The notes beneath the pieces are model-generated. The model did no database searches and was not told the DNA's origin. It saw only the letters and a program-made list of their open reading frames with translations. This document shows, piece after piece, positions 1 through 8,756 of a stretch of DNA of 64,000 bases. Origin of the DNA: DATNPX01 sp036702975 (GTDB lineage Bacteria > Cyanobacteriota > Vampirovibrionia > Obscuribacterales > Obscuribacteraceae); NCBI GenBank assembly GCA_036702975.1, contig DATNPX010000006.1, forward strand, positions 124,001 through 188,000. The letters are read 5' to 3'. The translations under genes were made by a program, and so were the position numbers. Within the stretch, counting starts at the first letter, position 1; every line of letters begins with the position of its first letter.

Positions 1-2707
1 CGTCAACTACACCGAGTGACAATTCGGTGTTTGATGCTGGGGTGCCATCGTCATGAGTTGCCGTTATCGTGTACTTAACCGTATCTCTAGGATGATATTT
101 TTGCTTGTCTGTCGAAATAGATATGTTGAGAAAATTGGCACGAGGCGAGACGCGAATCTCTTCTTCTTGTTGATAGAATTGATGTTTTCGGTCGACGAGT
201 GCTACTGAGACAAAGGCATTCGGAGCGCAGTCTTTGTTGATCGGAATTTCGACGACTTTTGATGTTGCGTCCATATTCACCACCTGATAGTTGTACAGTT
301 TGAGACCTTGTATTGAAACGATCGCCTGCACACCTTCGTTACCGTGAACCGGTGCTGTGATCAGGGCTTTTGCTGTTTCACCGATGTCATAGATCGGTTT
401 GTCCAACTTGATTGAAACGGCTTTACTCTCCACTTCTTCGCCTTGGGCAAGATAGGGGATGTGTTCATTCGCCACCCAAACACTGGTGGCGTTGTATATG
501 GTGTGCCCCCTGCCATCCTTTGCCGTGCCCGAAAGATAGAACGAGTCTGAAGGCCAAGAACCAACGGGCAGAGTGGTGTGTGCAACGCCGTTTGGACCAG
601 TCGTGATCGTAATGTCCGTCACTACCTGCGAACCACGGCGTGTGTAATTAGCTCTGTCGTAAAGCAATCGTGACATCATTACGTTTATATTTTGATTGGC
701 GACTGGTTTACCCGAATAGTCGATCGCTTCAAACGTAGCGCCTATAGGTTGACCTACCGAGGCTACGTAGGAGTCTGGAGTTACGAATAATTCGAAGTCT
801 CCTGCTGTTGCTGTCTCGCGCGTGCTTGAAGTCACAGTTAGTCTGCTGATGTCTGTCACTTCAGCGTCGATCTTGTAACGCTTGTCCTGAAATTCGTAAG
901 TAGATGGTTCTTCCTTTGGATCAACGCTTATGCCTTTGCTTTTGAATTCGACAATTGCATCTCCATTTGAGTCAGTCTGCACTTCACCATCGCAGATGAA
1001 GTCACCGCCCCAGTTGCCTGAGTAGTCGTTGCCGTCCCAATCATCGAAAAAAGCGTAATACGACGGGCGCGGTTTCAGTGTATAGCGGAGTGAATAATCA
1101 GATGAGGCATAGACGCTGTATTTCACTTGCGCGTTTGCTACTGGTCCGCCAAAGAAATAAGTTGCATGCACCTTCGCCTTCATTTTTTCACCGGCTGCAA
1201 CTCTCGGCGTTTCTGGTTTAACCTCAACTAAATATTCGGGCTTACGATATTCAGCTATTTCGAACGTTTCACTCGTGTCAGTACCATCTGGAAATGCGAT
1301 CTCTATGCGATAAAAACCTGTGTGTCCGTTTTCCGGAATGGCTACAGCACCGTTGAACGTTCCAACATCATTCGTTTTCAGCTTGCCTTTCCAGATCTGT
1401 GCGTTGTCCGGATCGTAGACCGTCGCACGCAACGTCATCGATTTAGGTGTCTTGTTTCCTTCGTAACTCTTCTCTCGAACGATGCCTTTGAAATAGGCAG
1501 TCTGCCCCAGCCTGTAGACCGGTCGCTCTGTGTATATGTAAGTGTTATAGCGCTCACGCTCTGCCGTCCAGAATGTTACGTCATCATAGGCCCTGTGCTG
1601 ATCGATTCGACCTTCTATGAAAGTGGTATCAGCGTTGCGAACAGACCCCCAGCCCGGATCTTGTGCGGTCTTAACTGGTGCTTTCATTGCTGCGAAAGTG
1701 ACAAAACCATCGGCATTCGTAAGAGCTTCGGTCGGCTTGCCGGCTCCATCTGCCCAGCTGCAACTTTTGATCGATGCGCCATTAATGGGTTTTAGGGTCG
1801 TTAGATCGATAGCTCGCACCACAGTTTTTTCCGGGGCCCGCATGACGATCATGCCTAGGTTCGTAACCATGAACCAACTTATGCGTCCAATTGTGGTCTC
1901 GCCGTTATCTGAGAGTGCATCGACATACATCCAGTATTCACCGGGCGGAAGCGGTTTGTCGAACTTGAACCGAGCCGATAAAGTTTCATCGAAGGTTTTT
2001 TCGAATTTGCGATCGAATGTCTTAAGAGGAGTCAGCTTCGACCAGTCGATGATCGTGTCGGCAAACCACTCACCATACTTTCGATGTGCCAATTCTTCGT
2101 ATCCGGACGTGTTCTGTTTGATGTATTCGGTTCGGATGGAGCCCGATTTACCGGCTTCGTCCAATACGTCTCGCCGGAAAACCTTTACTGTTGTACTGCT
2201 ACAGCCGGTCGCGTTTACCCAGAATGACGGTGCCTCTTCAGTAGTGAAGACACGACGGTCTGTTGCAATCGATACTGACGGTCTCACTGCCGCTAGTTCG
2301 ATTATGTTGGCGTCGGTGGTGCGGGCTTCATCGACAAATATTCCCGATTGATAAGCCGTCTCGAAACCTGTCGCCCTCACTTTTATCTGGTACTCTCCGA
2401 CGGGCAGTTGTGGAATGCGAAAGGAACCGTCCTTTCCAATCCAAACACCGCGCTCTTGTTGGAGTGGTCCCCTCGGACCTATTGCGATAGCACACACATG
2501 ATGTCCAGTCAGGTCGCGCGTGTAGATTGCGAATCTTGGTTGCTGGAGTGCTATGTGTCCGGTGAGCGTTCCAGTTGGCTTTTGCAAACAGACCGCTATG
2601 GCTGTAAAAACGATTGCTTGGATGGCCAGGAATTGCCAGGACGAGAGAATATCCAAATAACTGTTTCCAGTCGAGAAGGCTTCACTAGTGTCATTAATTG
2701 AGTACAT
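1..2707 (-). CDS. Alpha-2-macroglobulin family protein, N-terminal part (open at left edge)
   Basis: I read about 900 codons without a stop, from an ATG at 2707 to the window edge; the C-terminal half, where any thioester or bait region would lie, is outside. A hydrophobic segment near residues 22-42 fits a signal anchor. It is followed by a carboxypeptidase-regulatory-like beta domain (residues about 50-115, motif LPVGEYQIKV). Near residue 392 is the macroglobulin MG2 signature YTERPVYRLGQTAYFKG, followed by further Ig-like MG domains. Bacterial family members are envelope-anchored protease traps or structural homologues. The start codon overlaps the end of the upstream AMMECR1-domain gene by 14 nt, which suggests translational coupling. 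A protease-trap role is inferred from the family only. Confidence 0.88.
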   Translation of the reverse strand, partial: MYSINDTSEAFSTGNSYLDILSSWQFLAIQAIVFTAIAVCLQKPTGTLTGHIALQQPRFAIYTRDLTGHHVCAIAIGPRGPLQQERGVWIGKDGSFRIPQLPVGEYQIKVRATGFETAYQSGIFVDEARTTDANIIELAAVRPSVSIATDRRVFTTEEAPSFWVNATGCSSTTVKVFRRDVLDEAGKSGSIRTEYIKQNTSGYEELAHRKYGEWFADTIIDWSKLTPLKTFDRKFEKTFDETLSARFKFDKPLPPGEYWMYVDALSDNGETTIGRISWFMVTNLGMIVMRAPEKTVVRAIDLTTLKPINGASIKSCSWADGAGKPTEALTNADGFVTFAAMKAPVKTAQDPGWGSVRNADTTFIEGRIDQHRAYDDVTFWTAERERYNTYIYTERPVYRLGQTAYFKGIVREKSYEGNKTPKSMTLRATVYDPDNAQIWKGKLKTNDVGTFNGAVAIPENGHTGFYRIEIAFPDGTDTSETFEIAEYRKPEYLVEVKPETPRVAAGEKMKAKVHATYFFGGPVANAQVKYSVYASSDYSLRYTLKPRPSYYAFFDDWDGNDYSGNWGGDFICDGEVQTDSNGDAIVEFKSKGISVDPKEEPSTYEFQDKRYKIDAEVTDISRLTVTSSTRETATAGDFELFVTPDSYVASVGQPIGATFEAIDYSGKPVANQNINVMMSRLLYDRANYTRRGSQVVTDITITTGPNGVAHTTLPVGSWPSDSFYLSGTAKDGRGHTIYNATSVWVANEHIPYLAQGEEVESKAVSIKLDKPIYDIGETAKALITAPVHGNEGVQAIVSIQGLKLYNYQVVNMDATSKVVEIPINKDCAPNAFVSVALVDRKHQFYQQEEEIRVSPRANFLNISISTDKQKYHPRDTVKYTITATHDDGTPASNTELSLGVVD

Positions 2708-3314
2708 TTGCCACCACCCTGTACATTTGGCACGGTTTATTAGTAGGGAGACCGGCTTTGACTTTGCACTGTATAAGCTGATAGGTGGCGTCTGATGTTT
2801 CGCCGGGCAATAAGATCGCGTTTCGCCCACCAGCGCGGACTAAGAGACCATAAACAAGAGGGTTTTGACCCTCCAGACTCGTGATCGGTTCAATCGATTT
2901 GATAAGGGTTACCTGCGGTTTTAGCGTGTTCCACTCGCTCGCGCGCACTTTGTGAAAGCGGTACTCTTTCTCAAGTGCGGCCACTGTTGCGTAAACAGTT
3001 CCTTTCACAAGGTCCGGATATTGCGGATTGACTGACCCCCAGCAAGCTCTTGTTTTGCCGTTGTGACTCAACGTCACGAACATGCCGGCACACTTTCTGT
3101 ACTTCGGTGGTACAGGCAACGAGTCGGCGAACTCTCTAAGTGAGCCATATTTCTTTTCGGAATGTCCGAAATACACTGCCAATGTCTCTTTGGCTATGGC
3201 AGGCAGGTAATCGGTTTCGATGTCTACACCGGTTGGAACCGCCGCGCTAAGGGGCGACACCGAAAATGCGGCGAGCAAAAACAGACATACCGGGGAAGGT
3301 ACGAACGAACGCAC
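2694..3314 (-). CDS. Secreted AMMECR1-domain protein
   Basis: 206 residues from a GTG start with GAGG about 8 nt upstream. A signal peptide (residues 1-24, ending LSAA) precedes an AMMECR1-like domain. The core GMFVTLSHNGKTRACWGSV matches the family strand usually written FVTL..LRGCIG, with RACWG here in place of RGCIG. A later segment, YGLLVRAGGRNAILLP, matches the second family block. AMMECR1 proteins are normally cytoplasmic and of unsettled biochemical function, so an exported version is unusual. It is the first gene of a two-gene unit with the macroglobulin gene, whose ATG lies inside its last codons, so the two products may act together in the envelope. Confidence 0.75.
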   Translation of the reverse strand: MRSFVPSPVCLFLLAAFSVSPLSAAVPTGVDIETDYLPAIAKETLAVYFGHSEKKYGSLREFADSLPVPPKYRKCAGMFVTLSHNGKTRACWGSVNPQYPDLVKGTVYATVAALEKEYRFHKVRASEWNTLKPQVTLIKSIEPITSLEGQNPLVYGLLVRAGGRNAILLPGETSDATYQLIQCKVKAGLPTNKPCQMYRVVANVLN

Positions 3315-3727
3315 GGCTATTACCTCGAGAAGCTTCGAAAGCCCGAAGAATTTAGGGAAGATTTTTGGGGGAATGGACTCTTGATATCATTATGAATCTA
3401 GGTGCAAAAACTTCAATGGTTGCCGTGTAGAGATATGGTGAAACAGTTGTGAAGTGGTTGTAAAAACGATTGTAAGAACCGCTTTTTATGCCTGTTTTGG
3501 GACTTCACGCTTGAGTCATATGAGCACAATTGCTGCATACGGTTTACATAAATGGATGCCAGAATTGCGGTGGACTTTTTCGTTTCGAGAACAGAGACAT
3601 TTGGTAACCGCATTTAGTGCTGTTGCTCTTCCGTCTGTGCCAAAAAATCAAAATTTATGATAAGCACTGGCTCTTTTGCTGATTGTGCACGGTAAGATCT
3701 TTGCTACTGATAAGAGGAGAATAGAAA
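3315..3727. other. Intergenic region between divergent genes
   Basis: 413 bp between the GTG of the leftward AMMECR1-domain gene and the ATG of the rightward AhpD-like gene. Both promoters should lie here. I see no convincing -35/-10 pair, no structured RNA and no ORF with protein-like features. The only clear element is the Shine-Dalgarno AAGAGGAG just before 3728. Confidence 0.5.
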
Positions 3728-4273
3728 ATGGCAGTTATGCAAGTGGCTGATACGTCGAAGCTGACTGGCAAAAATTCAGAAATGCTTGCCCAGATGGAAA
3801 AAAGCATGGGATTGACGCCAAACATCATGAAGCAGATGGCCAACTCGCCAGCTGCTCTGGAAGCTTTTCTTTTATCGAAAGATTCACTGTCTAAGGGAAT
3901 GCTCACAGAGCGCATGCGCTTGTTAATCGGGATTCTAATCGCCGAAACTTATTCTTGCGGATACATGTTGTCAGCGCGCGTTGCTCAGGCTAAGAAAGCA
4001 GGTATGAGCGATGATGATATTCGTATAGCCAAAGATCAGTGTTCGAAAGATCCAAAAGAGGATCGTGGACTGCAATTTGTGCGCAATTTGATTTTGCGTC
4101 ATGGCGAATTGCCGCCCAGTGAAGTCGCTGAACTCAAAGCGGTAGGCTACAACGAAGGGGAGATTGTTGAGCTTATTGCCAACACTTCCATGAATATGCA
4201 GGTCTATTACTTGGTCCAAATTGCTAATCCAGAAGCAGATTTCCCAGCTGTCGCCACACAGTTCCCAGCGTAG
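3728..4273 (+). CDS. Carboxymuconolactone decarboxylase / AhpD-like family protein
   Basis: 181 residues, ATG with AAGAGGAG upstream. All-helical AhpD-like fold is suggested by LTERMRLLIGILIAETYSCGY followed by alternating helices and a repeat-like second half (GYNEGEIVELIANTSMNMQVYYL). In redox-active AhpD proteins the motif is CxxCxxxH. Here it is C77-G-Y-M-L-S-A-R: the first Cys is kept, the second is Met and the His is Arg. A thiol-disulphide peroxidase function is therefore doubtful, and another role in the wider family is more likely. There is no signal peptide. The gene stands alone and ends at a strong bidirectional terminator shared with the convergent gene. Confidence 0.75.
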   Translation: MAVMQVADTSKLTGKNSEMLAQMEKSMGLTPNIMKQMANSPAALEAFLLSKDSLSKGMLTERMRLLIGILIAETYSCGYMLSARVAQAKKAGMSDDDIRIAKDQCSKDPKEDRGLQFVRNLILRHGELPPSEVAELKAVGYNEGEIVELIANTSMNMQVYYLVQIANPEADFPAVATQFPA

Positions 4274-4298
4274 GGTCACTTCCAAGAAACGAGAATCA

Positions 4299-4330
4299 AA
4301 GCGGTGCGTTACTTAAGTAGCGCACCGCTT
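4299..4330. terminator. Bidirectional hairpin terminator
   Basis: A 14-bp stem (AAGCGGTGCGTTAC paired with GTAGCGCACCGCTT, one G-T wobble) closes a TTAA loop, with A-rich sequence on the left and TTAAAACTCTTT on the right. It lies between convergent genes and overlaps the stop codon region of the leftward gene at 4329. Confidence 0.8.
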
Positions 4331-4721
4331 AAAACTCTTTGCGAACTTTGCCAGTTTTTTGGTTGACGTAATACCAATTAAAAGTGGCCGTGTGAGAAGA
4401 GCCGTCGCCATCAGGGACATCTTCGTAAACATGCACGACGTACTCGCCGGCTTCGGTACGATCGAGTTCGATGTGGGCGCTGACCCCGCGGGACTTTGCC
4501 GCTGCTGCTATCTCGCGTTTCCAAGCTTTCACTTCTGGGCGACGCGAGATTAGTTGTACAGCTTGTAACTCACTTACCTTTCCGTGCTTTGTCGCAGACT
4601 GCGGTGAGCTGCTCGCTTTGCCGCGGCTAGTTGCTTGAGTGCCTGTGGAATTACTCGTTTCTGCCGCCGCAAGTGTCGCGGTTAGGCTGAACGCAGTTAC
4701 AGCATATGCTATTTGTTTCAA
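4329..4721 (-). CDS. Small secreted hypothetical protein (TTG start)
   Basis: 130 residues from a TTG at 4721. The strong AGGGGGAG just upstream of it, and a signal peptide that begins exactly there (KQIAYAVTAFSLTATLAAAE), favour TTG over the in-frame ATG 51 nt further upstream, which would place 17 odd residues before the signal. After a Ser/Thr-rich linker, the C-terminal 75 residues hold a compact alpha/beta domain (VQLISRRPEVKAWKREI, then YVVHVYEDVPDG and FNWYYVNQKTGKVRKEF). It resembles small PepSY-like periplasmic domains in pattern, but I do not recognise a named family. Confidence 0.6.
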   Translation of the reverse strand: MKQIAYAVTAFSLTATLAAAETSNSTGTQATSRGKASSSPQSATKHGKVSELQAVQLISRRPEVKAWKREIAAAAKSRGVSAHIELDRTEAGEYVVHVYEDVPDGDGSSHTATFNWYYVNQKTGKVRKEF

Positions 4722-4873
4722 TTTGAACTCCCCCTGACTTGCAAGTGCTGAGTTTCTACAACTATGGAACATTTGTCAATCAACATCCGACCGAGTTACA
4801 TGGGTGTATATTAGGAAAGTCTTGACCTTGAGCCACGAATGACTTTCCTGTAGCTGGAGTATCACTGGAATCA

Positions 4874-5464
4874 ATGAAAATGCGTCTTCCCCTTCTTTCC
4901 TTTCGTCTGTTTTTCGTTGCCGCCACGATCGGTGCATTTGGTGCCTCAAGCGTCGCGCCTGCAGTTTTTGCAGAGACAGAACAATCATCATCGTCGACTC
5001 AAAAACCTGCTGACCAAGGTGGTGACAAAAGTTCGGATAAAAGTGGCGTTCGCGGATGGTTCGACAAATACGATCAAATTCGCCGCAGTGCTGAGATGAC
5101 CATGGGCGAAAAATTTGCATGCCGCAGCGTTCTCGAACGTGGTCTGAAGAATGCAAAAAAAGAGGGCAACAAGCATAGAGAATTGGCGCAAAAGATGGTG
5201 AAAAAGTACGCGGATGCATTGGCGTCTATGCAAAATCTTCAGTCGATTCCAGAGACACGAGAGCTGCAGGATGGGTACACCGAGTTTTTCAACAAAGGAC
5301 ACAAGCTCTGGCAAGACTGTCTGGGCGGTGATGGTCAGGAACCAGCCGATGCGAGTGTGCTCGAGCAATCAAGAAATCAGCTGCTAGCGCACGACAAGAA
5401 GATCAAAAAGCTGGACGAAGAATTGCGAAGAAAGTATGGCATTCCTCGCCACAAGCATATCTAA
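4874..5464 (+). CDS. Secreted hypothetical protein, charged helical
   Basis: 196 residues. A signal peptide (to about residue 34, ending VFAE) is followed by a Ser/Gln/Lys/Asp-rich linker and then a strongly charged helical region of about 130 residues. Two cysteines (in KFACRSV and WQDCLGG) could form a disulphide in the exported protein. The tail KKLDEELRRKYGIPRHKHI is lysine/arginine rich. A second ATG lies two codons downstream and the ribosome site is weak (TGGA), so the exact start is uncertain. I do not recognise a family. It converges with the metallopeptidase-like gene at 5502. Confidence 0.6.
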   Translation: MKMRLPLLSFRLFFVAATIGAFGASSVAPAVFAETEQSSSSTQKPADQGGDKSSDKSGVRGWFDKYDQIRRSAEMTMGEKFACRSVLERGLKNAKKEGNKHRELAQKMVKKYADALASMQNLQSIPETRELQDGYTEFFNKGHKLWQDCLGGDGQEPADASVLEQSRNQLLAHDKKIKKLDEELRRKYGIPRHKHI

Positions 5465-5501
5465 AATGCAGATTTGGTTGGAGGTACCAGCTAGCCAAAT
5501 G

Positions 5502-6446
5502 TTAATCGGCGCGACCTCTTTCGATCGCTTCGCGCGCTTTTGATAGTGGTGCATGCTTCTCGAGCTTTAGAGATTGCCCTTGACCGTGCACTCCGAGCTG
5601 CTTCCAGAGGGCATCGAGATCTGCCCCAACTGGACTATTTGCTGATTGGCAGTACAGGCTCGATAGAACTTTTGTTTTGGTGCCGTCGTCAGCTTTTTTG
5701 AAAACATCGGTTAGGGCCAAGTTAGATTCGATGTTGCCACCACCTTGTACAATTGACTTGAGGGCATCAGGCAAGCCCTTTTTGTACTGCGTTTGAGTAC
5801 GCATTTGAATATCTGCAATTAAGTAGAACAACGCTCCGCCCCAATATACCCGCCCCCAAGTGCGGGTATGATCCAGACCCTTGTCATTTGGTTGTGGCAA
5901 CCCTTGTGCGAGCCCACTTTTCATATCGGCCCAAGCCTCTTCGTTGGTTTGGTCTCCCATCTGGGCTCTAATAAATGGTTCGGCATAAGTGGCTAAGCCT
6001 TCAGTTGCCCAGTCTTGAGCATCTTCTGTGAATGTGAAACCGAGATGCACCATCTCGTGCACAAGCATCCATGACCTTCTGAGGTCGCGTTCAGTGGAGT
6101 TTATCCCCAGATAGACTTTTATCATCGATCCGTTTTCGGGTCTGGCTTCGGCGTATGTGATACCAGCGCCTTGCGAAGGATAGATAAAAATATTTAGGTT
6201 CTTTACCGGGAAAAGACCGAAATAGTTTGATATTCCCCTTGCCGATTTACCAATCCAGTCAGTCAGGGACTTATGTGACAGTTTGAAGTCATTGCTTGTC
6301 ACATAGACAAAGATTGTTGAGTCGTTGAGATGAAGCACCGCCTGCGGTGCTTCAGTGTCAGGGTCCGCGCACGATGCCGAAAACGTTTCGCCGAGCACAA
6401 GAAAGATGGCGAGTGCAATTCGTAGGAAGTAGTTCTTCGATCGCAT
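5502..6446 (-). CDS. Secreted peptidase-MA-like zinc metallopeptidase (gluzincin pattern)
   Basis: 314 residues with a signal peptide (residues 1-26, ending SASCA). The motif H130-E131-M-V-H134 and a downstream glutamate (E149 in WATEGLATYAE) make the HExxH...E zinc site of gluzincin peptidases of the MA-like type. The N-terminal 110 residues are a mixed alpha/beta region with VKNLNIFIYPSQ. The product is most likely a periplasmic or extracellular metallopeptidase. It is divergent from the Ser/Thr kinase gene at 6857, with about 410 bp between them. Confidence 0.75.
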   Translation of the reverse strand: MRSKNYFLRIALAIFLVLGETFSASCADPDTEAPQAVLHLNDSTIFVYVTSNDFKLSHKSLTDWIGKSARGISNYFGLFPVKNLNIFIYPSQGAGITYAEARPENGSMIKVYLGINSTERDLRRSWMLVHEMVHLGFTFTEDAQDWATEGLATYAEPFIRAQMGDQTNEEAWADMKSGLAQGLPQPNDKGLDHTRTWGRVYWGGALFYLIADIQMRTQTQYKKGLPDALKSIVQGGGNIESNLALTDVFKKADDGTKTKVLSSLYCQSANSPVGADLDALWKQLGVHGQGQSLKLEKHAPLSKAREAIERGRAD

Positions 6447-6856
6447 TGCCTATAGTTTACGCTACGGGCAATGTCGGTTCCAACGACCAATCGCCGGCGA
6501 GGACGGCGGCATAACATATGTCGTCATGAGATGGTCTGGATTTGCGGTCTTCTGCTCAGCAATGAATACCGCAGATCGTAACTAAGACTTCAACTATTCG
6601 CTGTCCGACCGAGTGCAATTCGGGCTAAGAAATGTGTCTAACGGCGTGGCAAACCTGAACAGCTCGGACAGTTTGGACAATCTGGATAATCTGGATAATC
6701 TGGATAAGAAGTATCGCTGCGCCAGCCTCGCTATGGTTTTAAAGCATCCTAATTTGCGGGAGATCCCAGTAGTAAGGCTTGTATTCCGTAGACTGCCAAC
6801 ATTAGAGGGGATAGAATTGACCATAACTGTGCCAGCCAGCTGAGGAGTTGTACGAA
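6447..6856. other. Intergenic region between divergent genes, contains 9-bp repeats
   Basis: 410 bp that must hold the promoters of the metallopeptidase-like gene and of the kinase gene. It contains the 9-bp repeat block at 6661-6705. An open frame at 6613-6843 reads through the repeats as SLDNLDNLDNLD, but has no Shine-Dalgarno and no conserved look, so I do not call it a gene. TTGACC near 6818 could be a -35 box, but no good -10 follows. Confidence 0.45.
6661..6705. repeat. Five tandem 9-bp units upstream of kinase gene
   Basis: Five 9-bp units: agctcggac, agtttggac, then aatctggat three times. The last three are identical; the first two are diverged copies. The block ends about 150 bp before the kinase start. 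Confidence 0.85.
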
Positions 6857-8725
6857 ATGAATCCTGAGTCCCCAGAAAGGCATCCTCAACAGAATTTTGA
6901 TCCGCATTCAGGCCCGTTTGCCAGTGGCAGCCAGGACCACACGGTGCCGATGGTTCAGAAGACTCTCATTGATGATGACGAAGACTACGCCTGGGCTAAG
7001 TCTTCTGACTCAACTTACGACCAATCGATGACTGGCTCTGATCCAAGCGAACATGACGTTTTCCTCGGACGTACAATCGGCGAGCACTATCAGATACTAA
7101 ATCGGCTTGGCAGCGGTGGCATGAGCGTTGTCTACAAAGCTCGCCATACGTTGCTGCACAGAAATATGGCTGTCAAATTTCTTCTTCCTGATAGTGATTT
7201 TGACTCCAAGACTTTGAGCCGTTTTCAGCAAGAGGCTAAAGCGGCATTCTCGCTCAATCATCCGAACATTGCGCGCGTCAATGAGCTAGGAGTCGATAGC
7301 GGCTCGCATCCGTATATTGTCATGGATTTTGTCGAGGGGCCTACCTTTGGAGATCTAATTGAAAAAAACGGAAAGTTGCCGGTCGACCGCACGCTGCGCC
7401 TCCTTTCACAAGCTTGCGATGGGTTGGAACACGCGCATTCTAAAGATGTTGTTCACCGGGATATCAAACCAGGCAACTTGATAGTCACCACCGAAGGGAA
7501 GGAAGAGACGATCAAAATTGTCGATTTTGGTATCGCAAAAATTATGCATGAGGCTGAAGGCACTCAGCATCTAACCCAAACCGGTGAAGTCTTCGGTAGC
7601 CCGCTGTACATGAGCCCCGAGCAGGCTATGGGGAAACCGCTTGATTGTCGCACTGACGTCTATGCGATGGGTTGTGTCATGTATGAGGCGCTATCCGGCC
7701 AGCCGCCTTTCCGTGGCCAAAATATACTCGACACATTGAGCAAGCACATCAACGAGGACCCTGAAGACCTGAAGGAAGTGCCAGTAGCGCTCAAGGTAAT
7801 CGTCAAGAAAGCGATGGAGAAGAATCCGCGCGACCGCTATCAATCGATGGCGGAATTGAAGCATGATATAGATGCCGTGCTGGAAGGTCGCCAGTCTCGT
7901 TTGACTTCCACGTACAAGCTTTTGGTAAAGCCTAAAACTCGCAAATTTGTAATGCCTGTTTTAGCTATTCTTTTAGTCATCGTCGGTGCGCTCGCCTGGA
8001 GCTTGCCTCAAGTTGCAGCTTCACCAAGATTTGAGCATCGCAGCGGGTTGAGCTGGATGTGGACCCCCGAGCCAAAATCAGACAATCAAGCACCCAAGAC
8101 CGAACTGGTACCACCGGCAGCGGAAGAAGGAACTCGATCGTTGTTTGGCAATGTTCTCGACGAAGATGTGAAAGACAAGGCACACCTGACGGCTTTGTCC
8201 TTAGCCGCTGACAAGCTATACGAAAAGGACAACCCGACTGACGAACAATTAAAAAAGGCCACTGACTATTATGCCAAGGGTTCAGAGATGTGGGATCAAG
8301 TCGTCGAGAGCAACTCCGGTGCAGACTGGGATCGCGCTATGTTGGAGAGCCGACTTGGTGACTGCTATCGCATGACCGGTGACTTAGACAAAGCGCTTCC
8401 ACACTACAAAATTGCAAAACCATTGTGGGCTGGACTCGGTGATGCCGCCAAACAAAATGATGCGATGTGCGCAATGTACATCGCTTACATTGAAAGCAAA
8501 CAGAAGAGCGCAATGTCGATGTCTCCAGCGGCTGTTTGGGACCAATTAAGTAGCGCCTTTGCCGGCAACAAATATCTGGGAGTCGTGAGGCAAGACTGGT
8601 CGAACGTGCAGTGGAACCTGGGCTCACCAATAGATGCGGAAGCCTCTAGAGTTCAGGCTATTGGTGAACGAAGCGATGCCAGCAAGAAACCGTATAGCGT
8701 GCTGCCACTATCAAATCCCCAGTGA
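6857..8725 (+). CDS. Membrane Ser/Thr protein kinase (PknB-like) with extracytoplasmic helical domain
   Basis: 622 residues from the ATG at 6857, chosen because GGAG lies 9 nt upstream; a TTG three codons earlier would overlap it. After an acidic 75-residue leader comes a complete kinase domain: glycine loop LGSGGMSVVYKA, lysine in MAVKFL, HRDIKPGN with catalytic D202, DFGIAK, and SPLYMSPEQA in the activation segment. A single transmembrane helix follows (residues about 363-385). The C-terminal 235 residues should lie outside the cytoplasm and include a TPR-like stretch (LESRLGDCYRMTGDLDKALPHY). It phosphorylates proteins on Ser/Thr; the substrate is unknown. It opens the DUF4384/caspase/serpin region, with the first DUF4384 gene starting 31 bp downstream, probably co-transcribed. 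Confidence 0.93.
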   Translation: MNPESPERHPQQNFDPHSGPFASGSQDHTVPMVQKTLIDDDEDYAWAKSSDSTYDQSMTGSDPSEHDVFLGRTIGEHYQILNRLGSGGMSVVYKARHTLLHRNMAVKFLLPDSDFDSKTLSRFQQEAKAAFSLNHPNIARVNELGVDSGSHPYIVMDFVEGPTFGDLIEKNGKLPVDRTLRLLSQACDGLEHAHSKDVVHRDIKPGNLIVTTEGKEETIKIVDFGIAKIMHEAEGTQHLTQTGEVFGSPLYMSPEQAMGKPLDCRTDVYAMGCVMYEALSGQPPFRGQNILDTLSKHINEDPEDLKEVPVALKVIVKKAMEKNPRDRYQSMAELKHDIDAVLEGRQSRLTSTYKLLVKPKTRKFVMPVLAILLVIVGALAWSLPQVAASPRFEHRSGLSWMWTPEPKSDNQAPKTELVPPAAEEGTRSLFGNVLDEDVKDKAHLTALSLAADKLYEKDNPTDEQLKKATDYYAKGSEMWDQVVESNSGADWDRAMLESRLGDCYRMTGDLDKALPHYKIAKPLWAGLGDAAKQNDAMCAMYIAYIESKQKSAMSMSPAAVWDQLSSAFAGNKYLGVVRQDWSNVQWNLGSPIDAEASRVQAIGERSDASKKPYSVLPLSNPQ

Positions 8726-8756
8726 TAGCCAACGGACTAAAGAAAGCGAGGAGAAA

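Noticed and set aside
1322..2701. Several plus-strand open frames of 75-244 codons in the first 2.7 kb
   Set aside because: They are antisense to the uninterrupted minus-strand alpha-2-macroglobulin frame, which has recognisable motifs; the plus frames have no ribosome sites or conserved features.
6661..6705. CRISPR-like array
   Set aside because: Units are 9 bp with no spacers; no cas genes in the window. The same holds for 27408-27452.
6613..6843. Possible small protein with an LDNLDNLDN run
   Set aside because: The pattern comes from the 9-bp DNA repeat; there is no Shine-Dalgarno and no conserved sequence elsewhere in the frame.
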